NCBI GenBank assembly: GCA_037102815.1
Contig: BTPP01000007.1
Location: 2,914,001 to 2,978,000, forward strand
Source of the DNA: Neurospora intermedia
Taxonomy: Eukaryota > Ascomycota > Sordariomycetes > Sordariales > Sordariaceae
Direction: 5' to 3'
Length of the DNA stretch: 64,000 bases
Made by a program: the position numbers and the translations under genes. The notes beneath the pieces were generated by a model. The model was not told the origin of the DNA. It made no database searches and saw nothing but the letters and a program-made list of their open reading frames with translations. Positions 1-11,151 of the stretch are shown here, one piece after another (positions within the stretch are counted from its first letter, which is position 1; the number at the start of each line of letters is the position of its first letter).

Positions 1-654
1 CAGGAGCTTATCAGCCTCGTCCATGATGAACATTGGGCACTCGCTGAGATCGGCCACCTGCTTGCCAGCTAGATCGAGGATACGACCTGGTGTTCCGACG
101 ACGATGTGTACGGGGTCCTGCAGACGCACAATGTCGTCCCGCAGGCCAGTTCCGCCGGTTGTCACCATGACGTTGATGCCGAGATGCTTGCCGAGCGTTT
201 TGCAGACTTGGGATGTCTGCATGGCAAGCTCACGGGTGGGAACGAGAATAAGACATTGGATCTTGGAGACCTTGGGGTTGATCTTGTTGAGGGCGGGAAT
301 GACGAAAGCGGCGGTCTTGCCGGTGCCGTTCTTTGCGCGTGCGAGGATGTCTCGGCCGGTGAGGGCAACGGGGATCGCTTCTTCCTGAATTGGGGACGGT
401 TTCTCGAAGCCAGCCTCGAAAATACCCATCAAGAGATCCCTGTCGTGTATGAAGTCTTCCCAATCCAGACCCCTCGTGTTTGTAACATCCTCGGTCTGTT
501 GTCTTGTGTCCCTGGCAGGTAGGTTAAGACCCTTTTTCCAGTCTTCCGGGCCTGAGCTATCAAAAGCATGTCAGCTGGGTTTAGAATAGAAGCGAAGGCG
601 GTCAACCTACCTCAGACTAGTAGCTTTCAACTGATCCGCTAGTTGGTCGGACAT
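1..654 (-). CDS. DHH1: DHH1/DDX6-type DEAD-box RNA helicase, 5' part
   Basis: Cytoplasmic ATP-dependent RNA helicase of the Dhh1/DDX6/Ste13 family, which promotes mRNA decapping and translational repression in P-bodies. The gene runs off the left edge; 200 residues are visible. Exons on the minus strand are 654-611 and 556-1, with a 54-nt GT-AG intron (610-557). The protein starts [10 protein letters not shown]; the family signature around residues 45-75 (LDWEDF, then [11 protein letters not shown], the Q motif) is followed by motif I AKNGTGKT (89-96), PTRELAMQ (121-128), TPGR (170-173) and DEAD (194-197, context MDEADKLL). The [21 protein letters not shown] block is what separates Dhh1 from other DEAD-box proteins. 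RecA domain 2 lies outside the window. No frame damage is seen. Confidence 0.93.
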
Positions 655-2298
655 TTTGCTAGATGGTCGTTGTTCGGTGGTGGAACCCGTGGTCGAGGCT
701 CAGATGATGCAGAAAGGAGAGCGTAGAGCGCGATGGCTTCGTCTCCGGGTATGTGTAGCGAAATGGGCAGGTGTTTGGCAAGGGGAGGGAAGCACTGGTT
801 GTAGGTAGGAATCCCCTCTTTCTCTTTTGTTTTTCGGTCTGTTGACGGTGGGCAGAGCCAGACAGGTGTAGCTTTGTAGGCGGAGGCGGAGGCGGAGGCC
901 TGTCGCGAGCGGTCGTGGGGCAAAGATGAGACGGCGGTGGATGGAGATGAGGTCGCGAGGAGGCTCGTTGCGTGTGGGAGCACCAGGGACGTTCTCAGTC
1001 GTTTGATTTTGCTTGTATGCCTCGAAGTCGAGCGACGTCTTTTGTGGGAGAGGCTGCGAGGAATCCGATTCGGGGTCGACGGCTGGGTCTTGATTGGCCT
1101 GTGAAAAATGGAGGACGAATCAAAGCGACGTGTGCGATGCCGTTGGGAGAGTGGGACGAGATGGTGCTTTGCAGCTCAAAAGTGTTTCTGTTGTGATTGA
1201 AGTGTTGTCGTTGTTGTGGTGGTGGTGGTCGTCGTCTGAAAGCGGGGCAGAAAGGCAGAGAGTTTGAGGGAAACTTCCGAAGCTTGGACGAGGCGAGGCG
1301 GTGCGGAAGTCGTGAATGATTCAGTGCTGGGACTGGGCGAGTGAGTGGACGAAGGAGCCGGAGCGTCCAGGTCCCAGTCCCAGTCCAGTCTCCTCGTCAA
1401 AACTGTTCACACTCCACTGCCAAAAGGGTCTCGGATCACGTGTTCCCTTGATGTTCCCTGCCGAACCCTGCCTGCGCCTTCCAGTCCAGTTGTGTATCGC
1501 ACAATCAGCATCGTGTCCACCACGACGGGACCGACGGGACCTCCATTTCCATACCTGTGTAGTGTATCTCGTCTCATAATGGAAGGCGGCGGGGGCGCCA
1601 CTCATAGGCCACAACTCGGCCGCGGCATCGCCTTCCAGTCCCACTCAGGGGCAATTCGGTTTATAGTGTACACTATGACCGCTGCCTGTGCCTCCTCTCT
1701 GTTGCCCTGGGTAGGTAGCGTAGTTCTGGTGGTGGCCCAGTAGCGTACATTGTATGTACCGACGTCATCCGGCGCACTGGTGGGATATCGCGGGCGACAA
1801 CCCGTCCATGTCCTTCTGGGCTTTGTTACGTAGGTAGCTGAAATTGGACAAAGTAATGACCAAAGTTGACAAAAAGTCTGACAATTGGAAAATAGTTCGA
1901 TATTTTCCAGCACGGTCACATCAATGAATGTGTACATCATGCCCGTCTCTTCACTGCCGTCTTGTACCTATGCCCAGTGTCAAGTACGTACATAGGTACC
2001 TACAGAAAGGTACTAGTACTTAACTGGGAACTGCCCCACACTTAGAGGTGCTGCAGGCAGGCAATGTCAAATGGATGTCTGACACTGAGCTCCCAGCATA
2101 TCCAGCAGCATATCGACATCATCCATTCCAGGTTTCCCACCCTCCACCAAACACCCTTCTTGTACGCCATCCCCATCGACCATCTCCGCCCGACTTCCAC
2201 TCTGACTCGACTACTGGGCACACTGAATTATCGCGCCTGGAGCCATGATTCTCTATCAGCCTCAGTGAGCTCCAACATGACTACTTGAAGCCGTCACC
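655..2298. other. Divergent intergenic region between DHH1 and J-protein gene
   Basis: About 1.6 kb without a supported gene. It must hold the DHH1 leader and promoter (minus) and the J-protein promoter (plus). Simple repeats occur: a GGCGGA run near 876-897 and a GGT/GTC run near 1215-1237. An ATAGGTACCTA-type palindrome lies near 1991-2003. Open frames here are short and do not look like protein. Confidence 0.6.
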
Positions 2299-3297
2299 AT
2301 GTTTTCCTGGAAATTTGCCGCCATCAGCTACCCCGGCAATGCCGCCCGCGCGTCCCATGGCTCGCTCACGCTAGTCCGGGCAGCAGCAACACCGTCAAGT
2401 CGGCTGTGTGGTCCTCTGGCCGTCGATCCCGTCTTCTTTGACCTTCGTCCGATCGCTCCGACCGCCCGAGGAGCTTTCCAAACCCGCCTCTTCGCTTCGG
2501 TCCATCACGGCGCAGCAGACGCGGAGCTGCCGACAGGCCATCCCGCATTACATTGGCCCGCGTCCAAAAACCCTACACCTTACGAGATACTTGGGCAAAG
2601 CAAGAACGATCCGTATAACAAGAAGCGCTTCCATGAGCTGGTGAAGCTTTACCACCCGGACCGACAGCCCCATACAGGGCTTCCCGACACTTCTCACCCA
2701 ACCAAGCTTGAGCGCTACCGTCTCGTTGTCGCCGCCAACGATATTCTAAGCAATCCGCAAAAGCGCCGCATGTACGATCTCTACGATCTTGGCTGGAGCA
2801 ACCATCCGGATCTGCCGGATCTGCGCAACGACGACGTCCCCTCGAATCACAGTGCTTGGCGCCGCCGCCCCGGTAATGCGAGCATGAACGCTACTTGGGA
2901 GGATTGGGAACAATGGCGTAACGAACAAGACTCGGGAGGTACTGGCCAGCAGCAAAAACCCATCTTCGTATCCAACGGCGCCTTCGTCGCCATCGTTTCT
3001 TTCTTCATCATAATGGGCAGCTGGCAGCACGCCACGCAAGCTGTAAAGAGTGGCGTCGCTCTTGTGGACGACCAAGAGCACAAGCATGCCGCTATCAAAA
3101 TGGAGATGCAGCAACGGTACGGTGAAACGGCCGGTCTGGGCCGAGAGGCACGAGTGGACAACTTTTTGAGGCAGCGAAACGGCTGGGACAATTATCCCAC
3201 TCACCCGCACCACATATCTGGTTACTATCGCAATTTGCCGTCACAGGAACCTCCGCGTCGGTTACCACCCCCGGCGCCCAAACACGATGCGAATTAG
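2299..3297 (+). CDS. Mitochondrial-type J-domain protein with one membrane segment
   Basis: Intronless gene for 332 residues. The first ~70 residues are rich in Ala, Arg and Ser and poor in acids, as in a mitochondrial presequence. A J-domain follows at about 93-166 (TPYEILG, then LVKLYHPD with the HPD tripeptide at 119-121, then YDLYDLGW), the part that stimulates Hsp70 ATPase. A single hydrophobic helix at about 223-242 (FVAIVSFFIIMGSW) precedes a Pro-rich C-terminus. There is no Gly/Phe linker and no zinc centre, so this is a class III J-protein. Layout resembles yeast Jid1, an inner-membrane J-protein; orthology is inferred from architecture only. The start has a good context (caccATGt) and an upstream stop. 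Confidence 0.85.
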   Translation: MFSWKFAAISYPGNAARASHGSLTLVRAAATPSSRLCGPLAVDPVFFDLRPIAPTARGAFQTRLFASVHHGAADAELPTGHPALHWPASKNPTPYEILGQSKNDPYNKKRFHELVKLYHPDRQPHTGLPDTSHPTKLERYRLVVAANDILSNPQKRRMYDLYDLGWSNHPDLPDLRNDDVPSNHSAWRRRPGNASMNATWEDWEQWRNEQDSGGTGQQQKPIFVSNGAFVAIVSFFIIMGSWQHATQAVKSGVALVDDQEHKHAAIKMEMQQRYGETAGLGREARVDNFLRQRNGWDNYPTHPHHISGYYRNLPSQEPPRRLPPPAPKHDAN

Positions 3298-4433
3298 GCC
3301 GCTACAATTTGGTCAAGCTATCACTGTCGTACCATGTCGATACATGCATGTCCGCCACCTTGTGAACATAGATCAGTCCCCTTGGATGCTGGGCAATAAT
3401 GGACACTGCTCGCTGAGGTTGATCCAGAGAATCATCGGGGCTCGGGTTGCTCTTCGGATGGAATGAAAGCCAGACCGCATGGAGCAAAAGCGTTGAAAGG
3501 CCCAAACAAATCCGGTTGTTGAACAGACGAGAATGGAGATATACCTACCGTCTCATAGCATAAGATGTATAAGCGTATCCAAAATACCGTGCTTCGTGCG
3601 CAGGCAATGGAACGCACAAGGGACCGTTTGATGTTCAAGTCGTAGAACAACGTCTCGTCATTTTTTGTTCCTCAACGTACAAAGACCCAGCTCAAATACT
3701 TGGAGCACAATTGACCTATGTTGGAAAATTTGACGAAAGTGGAAGTTTTCAGTCTCGCAAAAGTCACTGCGACGTAGGGCTTTTATAGGCGAGAAAGTCC
3801 GATGGGAAGCGCAAAGGCCATTCCCATCGACCCAGACGAGAATGTTCTGTGGGGCTTGGCGGCTGGTGAAGTCGCTTAAACAGAATCGGGGCATCCGATT
3901 TGAAGTTCCAAGGCTATCAGGCATAATCTGTAGGCATACTGCAACATTCATGTATGCCTGCCAGAGATTGTATGAAAGACGGTGATTTTGAATATCCCGA
4001 GTCTTCGCCCGGGCGGTAGCGCATAACCCATTGCGGTTGCCCTGCGACTCAGAGGTTTAAGCGTTTTCGACAGCAGAGGGGAGGGCACTTTGGCAGCCCC
4101 TGACGTCAACTCAAGCACGGGCACGGACGGAATGGGTCAGATATCACGAAGTGCAGTCACCTGGACAGCATGATAGATACGGCAAGGAGACTAGGTGGAA
4201 AATACAGAGCTTTCTTTCTGCAGCATCTCGTGAGCGATATTTCCTGTTTGGAAATGGCAATGTGAACGAACTCTACTTACTTTCGCTGCTCCAAGATCAG
4301 TCAGTCCCAAGCATCTTTAGTGCTCAACCGCAATGCCTCCACGGGCAATTCAAAACAGCTGAAGCATCCTGTCGCTGAGAGCATTATCGAATAAGCAAAA
4401 AAGAGGAAATTATGAAAGGAGAAAAAAATGAAG
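3298..4433. other. Intergenic, no supported gene
   Basis: Contains only short minus-strand frames (67, 72 and 97 codons) with no recognisable domain or consistent splice signals. Presumed 3' region of the J-protein gene and tRNA-Leu flank. Confidence 0.5.
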
Positions 4434-4546
4434 TGACTGGAGTGGGATTCGAACCCACGAATCTTGCGATACTAGAATACACCGCACTTAGTGCAGAAGA
4501 ACGTTGTTCTTGAGTCTAGCGCCTTAGACCGCTCGGCCATCCAGCC
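4434..4546 (-). tRNA. tRNA-Leu(CAA) with intron
   Basis: On the minus strand the acceptor stem GGCTGGA pairs with TCCAGTC (one G-U) before the discriminator A. A long D-arm with GGCCGAGCGGTCTAAGGC is typical of tRNA-Leu. The anticodon stem CTAGA is followed by loop CTCAAG, giving anticodon CAA; an intron of roughly 31 nt follows base 37 before TCTAG closes the stem. The T-arm is GTGGGTTCGAATCCCAC. The intron in tRNA-Leu(CAA) is a conserved fungal trait. Confidence 0.95.
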
Positions 4547-5257
4547 ATTGCATTGTGAAACAGAGATGTGATAGGAGAATAAGTAAGCAGCTGTGATACA
4601 CCACACCACGCACCAACTGTATAAGGGTACCTGTACCGACTTGGGCGCTTTATTTAGGCTACCCCTGAAGATGACCAGCCAAATGAGACAACCGATATAT
4701 TGGGCTTGAAGGTTGCCTTGTCGAGCGGTTGTAAGAATAAACCGAACACCGACAGTCCAATACCGCTCTGGGTGGGAAAGGCCATTGCAAAACTGTGATA
4801 TGGATTACAATAGAGGTACCTAGTTGAGAAACGCACCGGTCGGTCTCCATTGGGACTTCTTCAATACAGTAGCTATCTCAATTCTGCGCCCAAAGCTACC
4901 ACAAGACCGCATTGATGCGTGGGTACGGGAGGATTCTAGAGGCGTGACGTAGTGACCGTGGTTCGTTCTTACGACCACTCGACGGAGTGTACAAGTGTTC
5001 CAGGGTATTGCGGAGCTTGACATGCTCACGAACTTGGATCCTAACATATATCTGCATCACCTAATCCTTGCTTCCTTCTTTGGGTTCCAGCATATACTTC
5101 CGGTTACCAGTTTTCCCGACCGAACTCAACACTCTTTCCATTTCTAGGTTGCTCTTTACCTCTCCCAACCTAAACTACGGGCAGCTTCAAGCTTCCCCCA
5201 TGCGCATCAGCCAATTCACAGACTCACCGGGCACACACAAACCACAAACCCAGTCCC
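4547..5257. other. Intergenic, no supported gene
   Basis: Nothing protein-like is seen. An AGGTACCTAG palindrome sits near 4813-4823. Likely 3' region of the TM2-like gene that ends at 5258. Confidence 0.5.
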
Positions 5258-5821
5258 TCAAGCAGTCAAACACCCAGACGTGCCATAAACCCCTCCAACA
5301 ACCCACATCACGGCATCCAAACCTCCCCACGAAAGCCACAGCACCGTTAGTGCCCCAGTCAAGCTCAAAAGGTCCATTGCCCACAAGGGATATCTCTCCT
5401 TGTCGACGACCCAAAATCCAATCCAAGTAAGCAAGGCCGCGATGCCCACGAGCAACTTGCCCACGCCCAGCATCACGTTCCCTGCGTAGACCTGATCAGC
5501 GCCGAGAAGCCCAGCAGGGCTCAAGGATAGCAGAGTGGCTGTTTGTTGTTGTGTATGGCATTGAAGGGCTTGGTAGGCTTCTTGCAAAGAAGAGATTGGG
5601 TTCATGTTATCTTGAGGTTCAGGGGAGGGATCTACAGGTAGGAAAGAAACACGTCCTCTGCCTCTTGTGGCACGAACGCCGGATAGGGAGAGAATAACAA
5701 TCGTGGTAACGTAAAAGGCAACGAAGAAGGGGTATGCTATGGTCCAGACTCGCCAAAGGTAGACTGAATGGCGAGATGGCCGAGGCCGCCAAGGGTGGAT
5801 AACTAGTGGTCGAGTTTCCAT
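5258..5821 (-). CDS. TM2-like integral membrane protein A
   Basis: Single-exon gene for 187 residues when the ATG at 5821 is used (protein begins METRPLV). That start matches the start of the paralogue at 7514; a longer open frame continues upstream to 5875. One hydrophobic helix lies at about 25-47, then a polar loop (50-95), then a TM2-like module: QQTATLLSL (92-100), GADQVYAG (107-114), a helix at 118-137, and two more hydrophobic stretches (146-165, 168-178). It ends in VGGVYGTSGC (175-184), also present in the paralogue. The GxxGADxxYxG pattern followed by a helix is the TM2-domain pattern, but the family is divergent and its function unknown. Probably a multi-pass endomembrane or plasma-membrane protein. 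Confidence 0.7.
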   Translation of the reverse strand: METRPLVIHPWRPRPSRHSVYLWRVWTIAYPFFVAFYVTTIVILSLSGVRATRGRGRVSFLPVDPSPEPQDNMNPISSLQEAYQALQCHTQQQTATLLSLSPAGLLGADQVYAGNVMLGVGKLLVGIAALLTWIGFWVVDKERYPLWAMDLLSLTGALTVLWLSWGGLDAVMWVVGGVYGTSGCLTA

Positions 5822-6855
5822 GTTGTGTTCCACTTCCTTTTGCACTTGGAAAGCGAAAGATTGATATGCGGGCACTTATGGGTGAAGGTCCTGATGTCCT
5901 CAGGTGGCATGATTTGCTTATCACTGTTTTCAGCGAGGCAAAGCACCATTTATGGACGGACTGTACAGACATGGTGAGTGGGTGGGTAGAGGTAGGTACC
6001 TCTAGGTAGTACGGACACAGATGTGACTGTAACATGTGTTCGATGACACATCCTTTGCTTCCCAAGGTATCTTGGAACGTACGTTGTTACTCACTCGAGG
6101 GTCAACTGCTTGGTGCGAACTGGTTTCCATCCAGGTAGGATGGAAAATGAAATGAATCATGTTCAAGTCGGGTCCTTGCTTGGTGCCTGCTATGACAGGA
6201 CACTACATCATGTAGTAGACTGGCCCATCATCGACTGCCCATAAGCATCCCCTAACTATTACCGCCAAGATGCTTGATACATAAGGTCTCAACCTTCGCC
6301 TCGAGCCATCACCCCCGGCTGTAGACCCTCGCTTTGACTTTACCCCCCCTTCCTTCTTTCACCTTGACCCCCAGAGACCTCAAATCCCATCCGAAACCCA
6401 ACAGCTTAAGTTTGCTGCAGCATTCGCGCCAGTCTTGATCGCAAGTTGCCCGCGCACGTGTCCCTTTATGCTTTTGACGTGAAGTTGGGATCCTGCGAGA
6501 AATACTATGGGCTGTCAGGGTTTGTTGGAAACATGTATTGGTGTTGGTTCATTCTTTCCTTGTTAGTCGACCGTTGGGATCGATTGCCTTTCATCCGCTG
6601 CGCCTTCCTCATCAACCGGTCCGGGATAAGACGGGAATCGCAGTTGGTCCTTCTCGCACAACAACTGGTTTCTTCCATCAGGCAGGCAGGTAGCTCCCTT
6701 TAGATACAACCAACAATGCCCACCGCAGGTATCCGAATATTACACATTTCATAACTTGCATCAGCTCAAGCCGACACACATTCCCTTCCGAAAAGATACC
6801 TAAAAAGTCCAACAGGAATCCCTCTTTCCACTTCTCGCAAGCCGGATTCCACGAA
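5822..6855. other. Intergenic between the two TM2-like genes
   Basis: About 1 kb with no supported gene. A GGTAGGTACCTCTAGGTA palindromic patch sits at about 5989-6010. It should hold the promoter of TM2-like A and the 3' region of TM2-like B. Confidence 0.5.
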
Positions 6856-7514
6856 CTAATCTTGATGCCCATCATCACCCACCGGACACCCAGGCGTCCC
6901 ATAAATCCCCCCCACAATCCAAAACGTCAAATCCACCGCCCACCACCCCGCCAGCGCAATCAACCCCCTTATCAGCCACTCCAGAAGCGTTAATCCCCAC
7001 ACCTGAAAGCGCCTTCCATGAAGCCAAAGCCCCAAGCATACGAGTCCGATGAAGATGATTACCTGGCTCTTCAGCACAGCTAAGATCCAATGATGCGCGT
7101 ACCACTGGTCAGCAGCGACGAAACCGGCGAAGAGGGCTAAGAGGGTGGCTGTTTGCTCTTGCTTGCGACACGGTTCGGAGAGGGTGGAGTTGTCGAGGGT
7201 GTAATTTGAAAGATGGGTACGTCTAGACATGTTGGATGCTGCAAAACGAGTGTCAGAGTTTGGTTCTGTCAGCCATTGTGTCTTTTTAGAAACAGTGCTC
7301 GAGGTAATGGGTTGGTAAGGAGTGGGAGAAACGCCTTACTTGCTGAGGTTATTTCCTCTTGTCTTGGGCGCTCGTGCACATGCGCAATGAACAGCAGGAT
7401 GGTAGCAGCTAGCGTGTAGTATAGGATGAAGAAGAGCAACACAAACTCTCCTAGCCGGGTGCGAAAGAAGTTCGGACGTGGTGGTTGCTGGTAGATGGAA
7501 GGAGAGGTATCCAT
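6856..7514 (-). CDS. TM2-like integral membrane protein B (paralogue of A)
   Basis: Two exons on the minus strand, 7514-7340 and 7238-6856, separated by a 101-nt GT-AG intron (7339-7239; donor GTAAGG, acceptor TTGCAG). The spliced product has 185 residues, almost the same length as paralogue A. It shares the layout: short N-terminus, helix at about 23-44, polar loop, QEQTATLLAL (85-94), AADQWYAHHW (100-109), helices at about 115-131, 138-155 and 155-168, and the C-terminal VGGIYGTPGC (167-176). The loop carries NYT and NST glycosylation sequons. The intron is absent from A, so the copies have diverged in gene structure. Function unknown. Confidence 0.72.
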
Positions 7515-9047
7515 TGTTGGGTCGGGATGCAAGCAAAGATTCCGTGAAATATGAGAGGTATGTCCGTCAAAGATCGAGAGTTCTTCTTCAAAGACATGCG
7601 CTGTAAGGTTTCTCGAGGATAGGTAATGAGAGTCGGCGTGTAAACTGGCCTTGTTCTTGGTTATCAGGCAAGAGTCGTTTGGAGAGAAAAAATTCGAGTG
7701 AGAAAGGAAAGTCCAGAACTCGGAGAAAAACCCATAACAACAGAACATATCTCTACACAAGCTGTCACTGTGAGGCATGATGAGAATGATGATACAGTGG
7801 CACATCAGCCGGCTGGTAGTCCCGATGGATCATCATTGACTTGTGTTTGCTTCTCATCATTCACTGTTCTGTAAATGTAGTCTCCTGATGCATTCGTCAA
7901 TGCTTCAACCAGCTAACCAGAAAATCAGATGTGGAGGTATGCCCAGAAGAAAACTTCATTTGCTTTCTTGGTGCACGGCACCGACTCTGTTCGTTCTTTC
8001 TTTTGGTCAAGCTGTTCAATTTGCCGTTTGGGATGGTACTCTAGTTGTGCTGCAACGTACGTTTTTGATATTGTTGTATGTCGGATTCTGGACGTATGGC
8101 TTGTGTGAGAGGTCTTTACCTAGGCCATTTTCAAAGACCGGCCAGGACAAACTCGGCACGCGGGCATTCCAGAGTTCCGACCATGCTGGAGGGTTGGTGG
8201 CTTGGTCCGACAGCGTCCTAAGGTTGTGAATCGACAGTGACGAGGGGTTTTGATTACTGTCTCTCGCCGCCATACCGCTGGATCCCATTGCCATCGTGTT
8301 TCCGCTACATTTGATGGCTTCGACAGGGAGGTGTACAACCGATATACCCATTCCAGGAGGGTTGAAAGTAAGTTTTCAGACATGTTTACTTTCCACGACC
8401 GTCGGAGGACAGACCTCGATCGTCGGAAGATGTGCAATTGCACGACCTTCTATCGCGGCATGTTGAGCCAGATGCTATCCTTGTAGTCATAAATAGCTTC
8501 CGTGGCTATACCAGCTTGGCGCCGAACTCTGAAATGGCGATGTTAGTGGTGATGGGTAAGAAATAAACGGAATATCGGTGAATGCAGAGGAGCCTTTGTG
8601 GCACGCTCGTTGTTGTGGGCGAGATATACCTAGGCGCCGGGCAGCAACTGGCAGTTCAGGTGCCTTGGGCGTGTGCCCCGCATGGCCCGGTAACTATGCG
8701 TTTGCTGAAATGCACGTCAAGACGACAAGTTTGTGTCTGTTTGAGGATATCATGACTGGAGGAACCCGGTGTTATTGATGTTGCAAAAGACCGGGCCACA
8801 GATCTCCAGAATGTCACAAAGAGTCTGAGGGAAGAGATCAGAACGGTTGAAGTGGTGTAAATGAGATAAAATGATATTTCAGTTAATATGAAGCGGGCAG
8901 TTGACAACAACAAAGTGTGGGCAGCTTTGTATGATATGGAGAAGCACTTCATCTTCCCTGCGATATATATGCAAATAATTGAAAGGTAGGAAGTTGATAA
9001 AAAGGGTGCAAACAAAATAAGTAAAAAGAGAGAAAAAGAAACAGAAG
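7515..9047. other. Intergenic, no supported gene
   Basis: About 1.5 kb. Frames up to 128 codons exist on both strands but overlap one another, have poor codon character and show no domain. A minus-strand frame running upstream of 7514 is probably the leader of TM2-like B. Confidence 0.5.
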
Positions 9048-9118
9048 TGCGCCAGCCGCGAATCGAACGCGGGGCCCATCGATGGCAACGATGGATTTTA
9101 CCACTAAACCACTGGCGC
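9048..9118 (-). tRNA. tRNA-Gly(GCC)
   Basis: 71 nt with acceptor stem GCGCCAG/CTGGCGC plus discriminator A. The D-arm contains TTTAGTGGTAAAA. The anticodon stem CCATC/GATGG encloses loop GTTGCCA, so the anticodon is GCC, and the T-arm is CGCGTTCGATTCGCG. No intron. All stems pair. Confidence 0.97.
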
Positions 9119-9878
9119 TTCTTATATTATAGGACTTCAGACCAGGCACCTATGATCGCATTTCGCAAATTTGCCAAGTCCCAGCACAGTTCTCTCACAA
9201 CGAATCTTGCCATCACATTGCCTTCCTCCCGAACAGCTACACCCTCATCCACCAGCTCCTTGCACACCCCCTACGCAATCTAGATTAAAGTGGCCATACT
9301 TGTGATTATGAGGTTTGCACCACTCGCGCTGTTAAATGAGATTTCCGGCAAACGACTGAAGAGTTGAACTGAAGGGTTGACAACCCTCCCTTCTTGCGGT
9401 ATGCACATTGACTTACGAGTAGGATATTAGTGGCTGGGGAAGTTGATCACAACGCAGCATCTTCCTTTAGAGGTAGTTGATCTCGGTGCGGTGGACCAAT
9501 CCAGTGTCAAGTATCAGGCCATGCAGTCAGCATTTTCCACCAACCAGTGACAGCATGGAAGAGCTGTTCTAAACCACCTAACTTAGGTTGAGGGGTAGTT
9601 CAAAGACCGGTGTTTCCCCAGACTCACCGGTTGGAGCAGGGTCGTACCTCGTTTCCTTTGTGGTTTTCGCAGATGCACTCCAATAGGTATCCCTATCATT
9701 TGCATCTGAAGACCTTGAACTTTCTCTTGTATTGCATCAATTCCTGCCTATTACGCTGTATTCTGTCCCAATTTTTCTCTTCATTTGCTTGTCGTTGTGG
9801 TCCCAGTCCATCACCTTTCTGTTTTCTGTTCTGCAACCCCAAGTCTATGTGCCCTCTTCTTCCCAAGAGACCCTTGCC
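9119..9878. other. Intergenic, no supported gene
   Basis: Nothing gene-like. Presumed 3' region of the hydrolase gene that ends at 9879. Confidence 0.5.
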
Positions 9879-11151
9879 TCACCAAAACACCCCTTCAATC
9901 CACTTCCTCATCCGTCTAGTGGCGTTCCCATCCTCCTTCCGTTTGCCTTCCAATAGAATGAAATCATGCGCTTCATCATACGCCTCCTCCAAAACCACGT
10001 CTATATCCGGATTCGTCCTCTTGATCCCCTCAGCGAACACAAGACTCTGGTCCCTAAACACCTCCTGGGTACCCAAGGTGACATAAACACTCTCCACAAA
10101 CTTTCCCAGCCCCTTATACCACGCACTCGTATCTACATCCGCCGGCATAGCCCATCCCTGACCCCTCTTCTTCTCAGCGTTATACTTGTTGTGGTTACCA
10201 AAAAGCTCCTGAACCGCCTTCTCCATAATTACCGGCGACAGCATATCAATGAGCGCATTGTCCGCCATGCTCTGATCATCTGTCCTGGCGCTCACCCAGG
10301 GACTGACAGCGAACACGCCAGCTATGCGCTCCTCTAGCGGAAGCGCAATCTTCCTGGCGTCCGCATGTGGATGCAGCAAGTGGCTCATGATCTGCGCCGC
10401 TAGATTAGCGCCCGCCGAGTCGCCGCCGATGACCAGATTGCGCGGCCGCACGCCCAGCTTGAGCAGGTACGCCAGCGCGTCAGCCGCCTGGGAGAGCTGG
10501 ACGGGATAGCGGGCCTCGGGGGCGAGGGTGTACTGCAGCACGGCGACGGCAACGTGTTGATCATGAAGCCGGCCGGCTTGGATGTACGACCGCAGACACC
10601 ACTCGAGGTGGCCGTCCTGCATGGGCGCGATGAAGCCGCCGCCGTGGAAAAAGAGGACGAACTTGGAGGCGCGGCGGCGGTCGCCGACCCAGAGGATAGA
10701 AGACTCGCCGTCAGAAAGGACCTCTTCGTGGCGGTGGAGGTAGTCGAGGATGTACTGGTCATCGGGGGTGGCGTGGCCGGAGTCGATGCGAGCCTGGGAA
10801 GCAGCGCGGGTGGAGGCAATCCATATACGGTAGATGGTGGCAGTCGACGGACTCATGTGCTGGATCTCACGAGGAGAGAGACAGCCGAGGGCATAGCGAT
10901 TGTAGGCGACTCTGAAGTAGTGGCGGATGGGGACCCCGCGCAGGATGGCGAGACTGACGCAGGTGATGGCGTTGAGAATCAACTGGGCGGTGTCTAGGGG
11001 GTGTATATGTCTGTCAGTGTTTTGCTTGCGCCAGTCGTCGGAGCATACCTCTATGACAAAGGGAAGGTAAAAGGGAGTGAAAATAGGGGCAAACGGGCAA
11101 AAATGTACCGATGGTGAGGAGGTGAGCGACAAGGTAGAGTCTTTCCCACAT
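9879..11151 (-). CDS. Alpha/beta hydrolase of the hormone-sensitive-lipase type
   Basis: Two exons, 11151-11109 and 10993-9879, around a 115-nt intron (donor GTACAT, CTGAC branch site, acceptor CCCTAG), give 385 residues starting MWERLYLVAH. The catalytic core shows the oxyanion-hole motif HGGG at 131-134 and the nucleophile elbow GDSAG at 205-209 (Ser207); a His near residue 357 (DEAHDF) completes the likely triad. HGGG plus GDSAG place it in the HSL/GDXG esterase family, which hydrolyses carboxylic esters of small lipids or xenobiotics; the substrate is unknown. A hydrophobic stretch near 15-33 may be a membrane anchor. No gene cluster around it suggests a pathway. The short first exon was chosen because it supplies an ATG and restores the frame. 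Confidence 0.82.
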
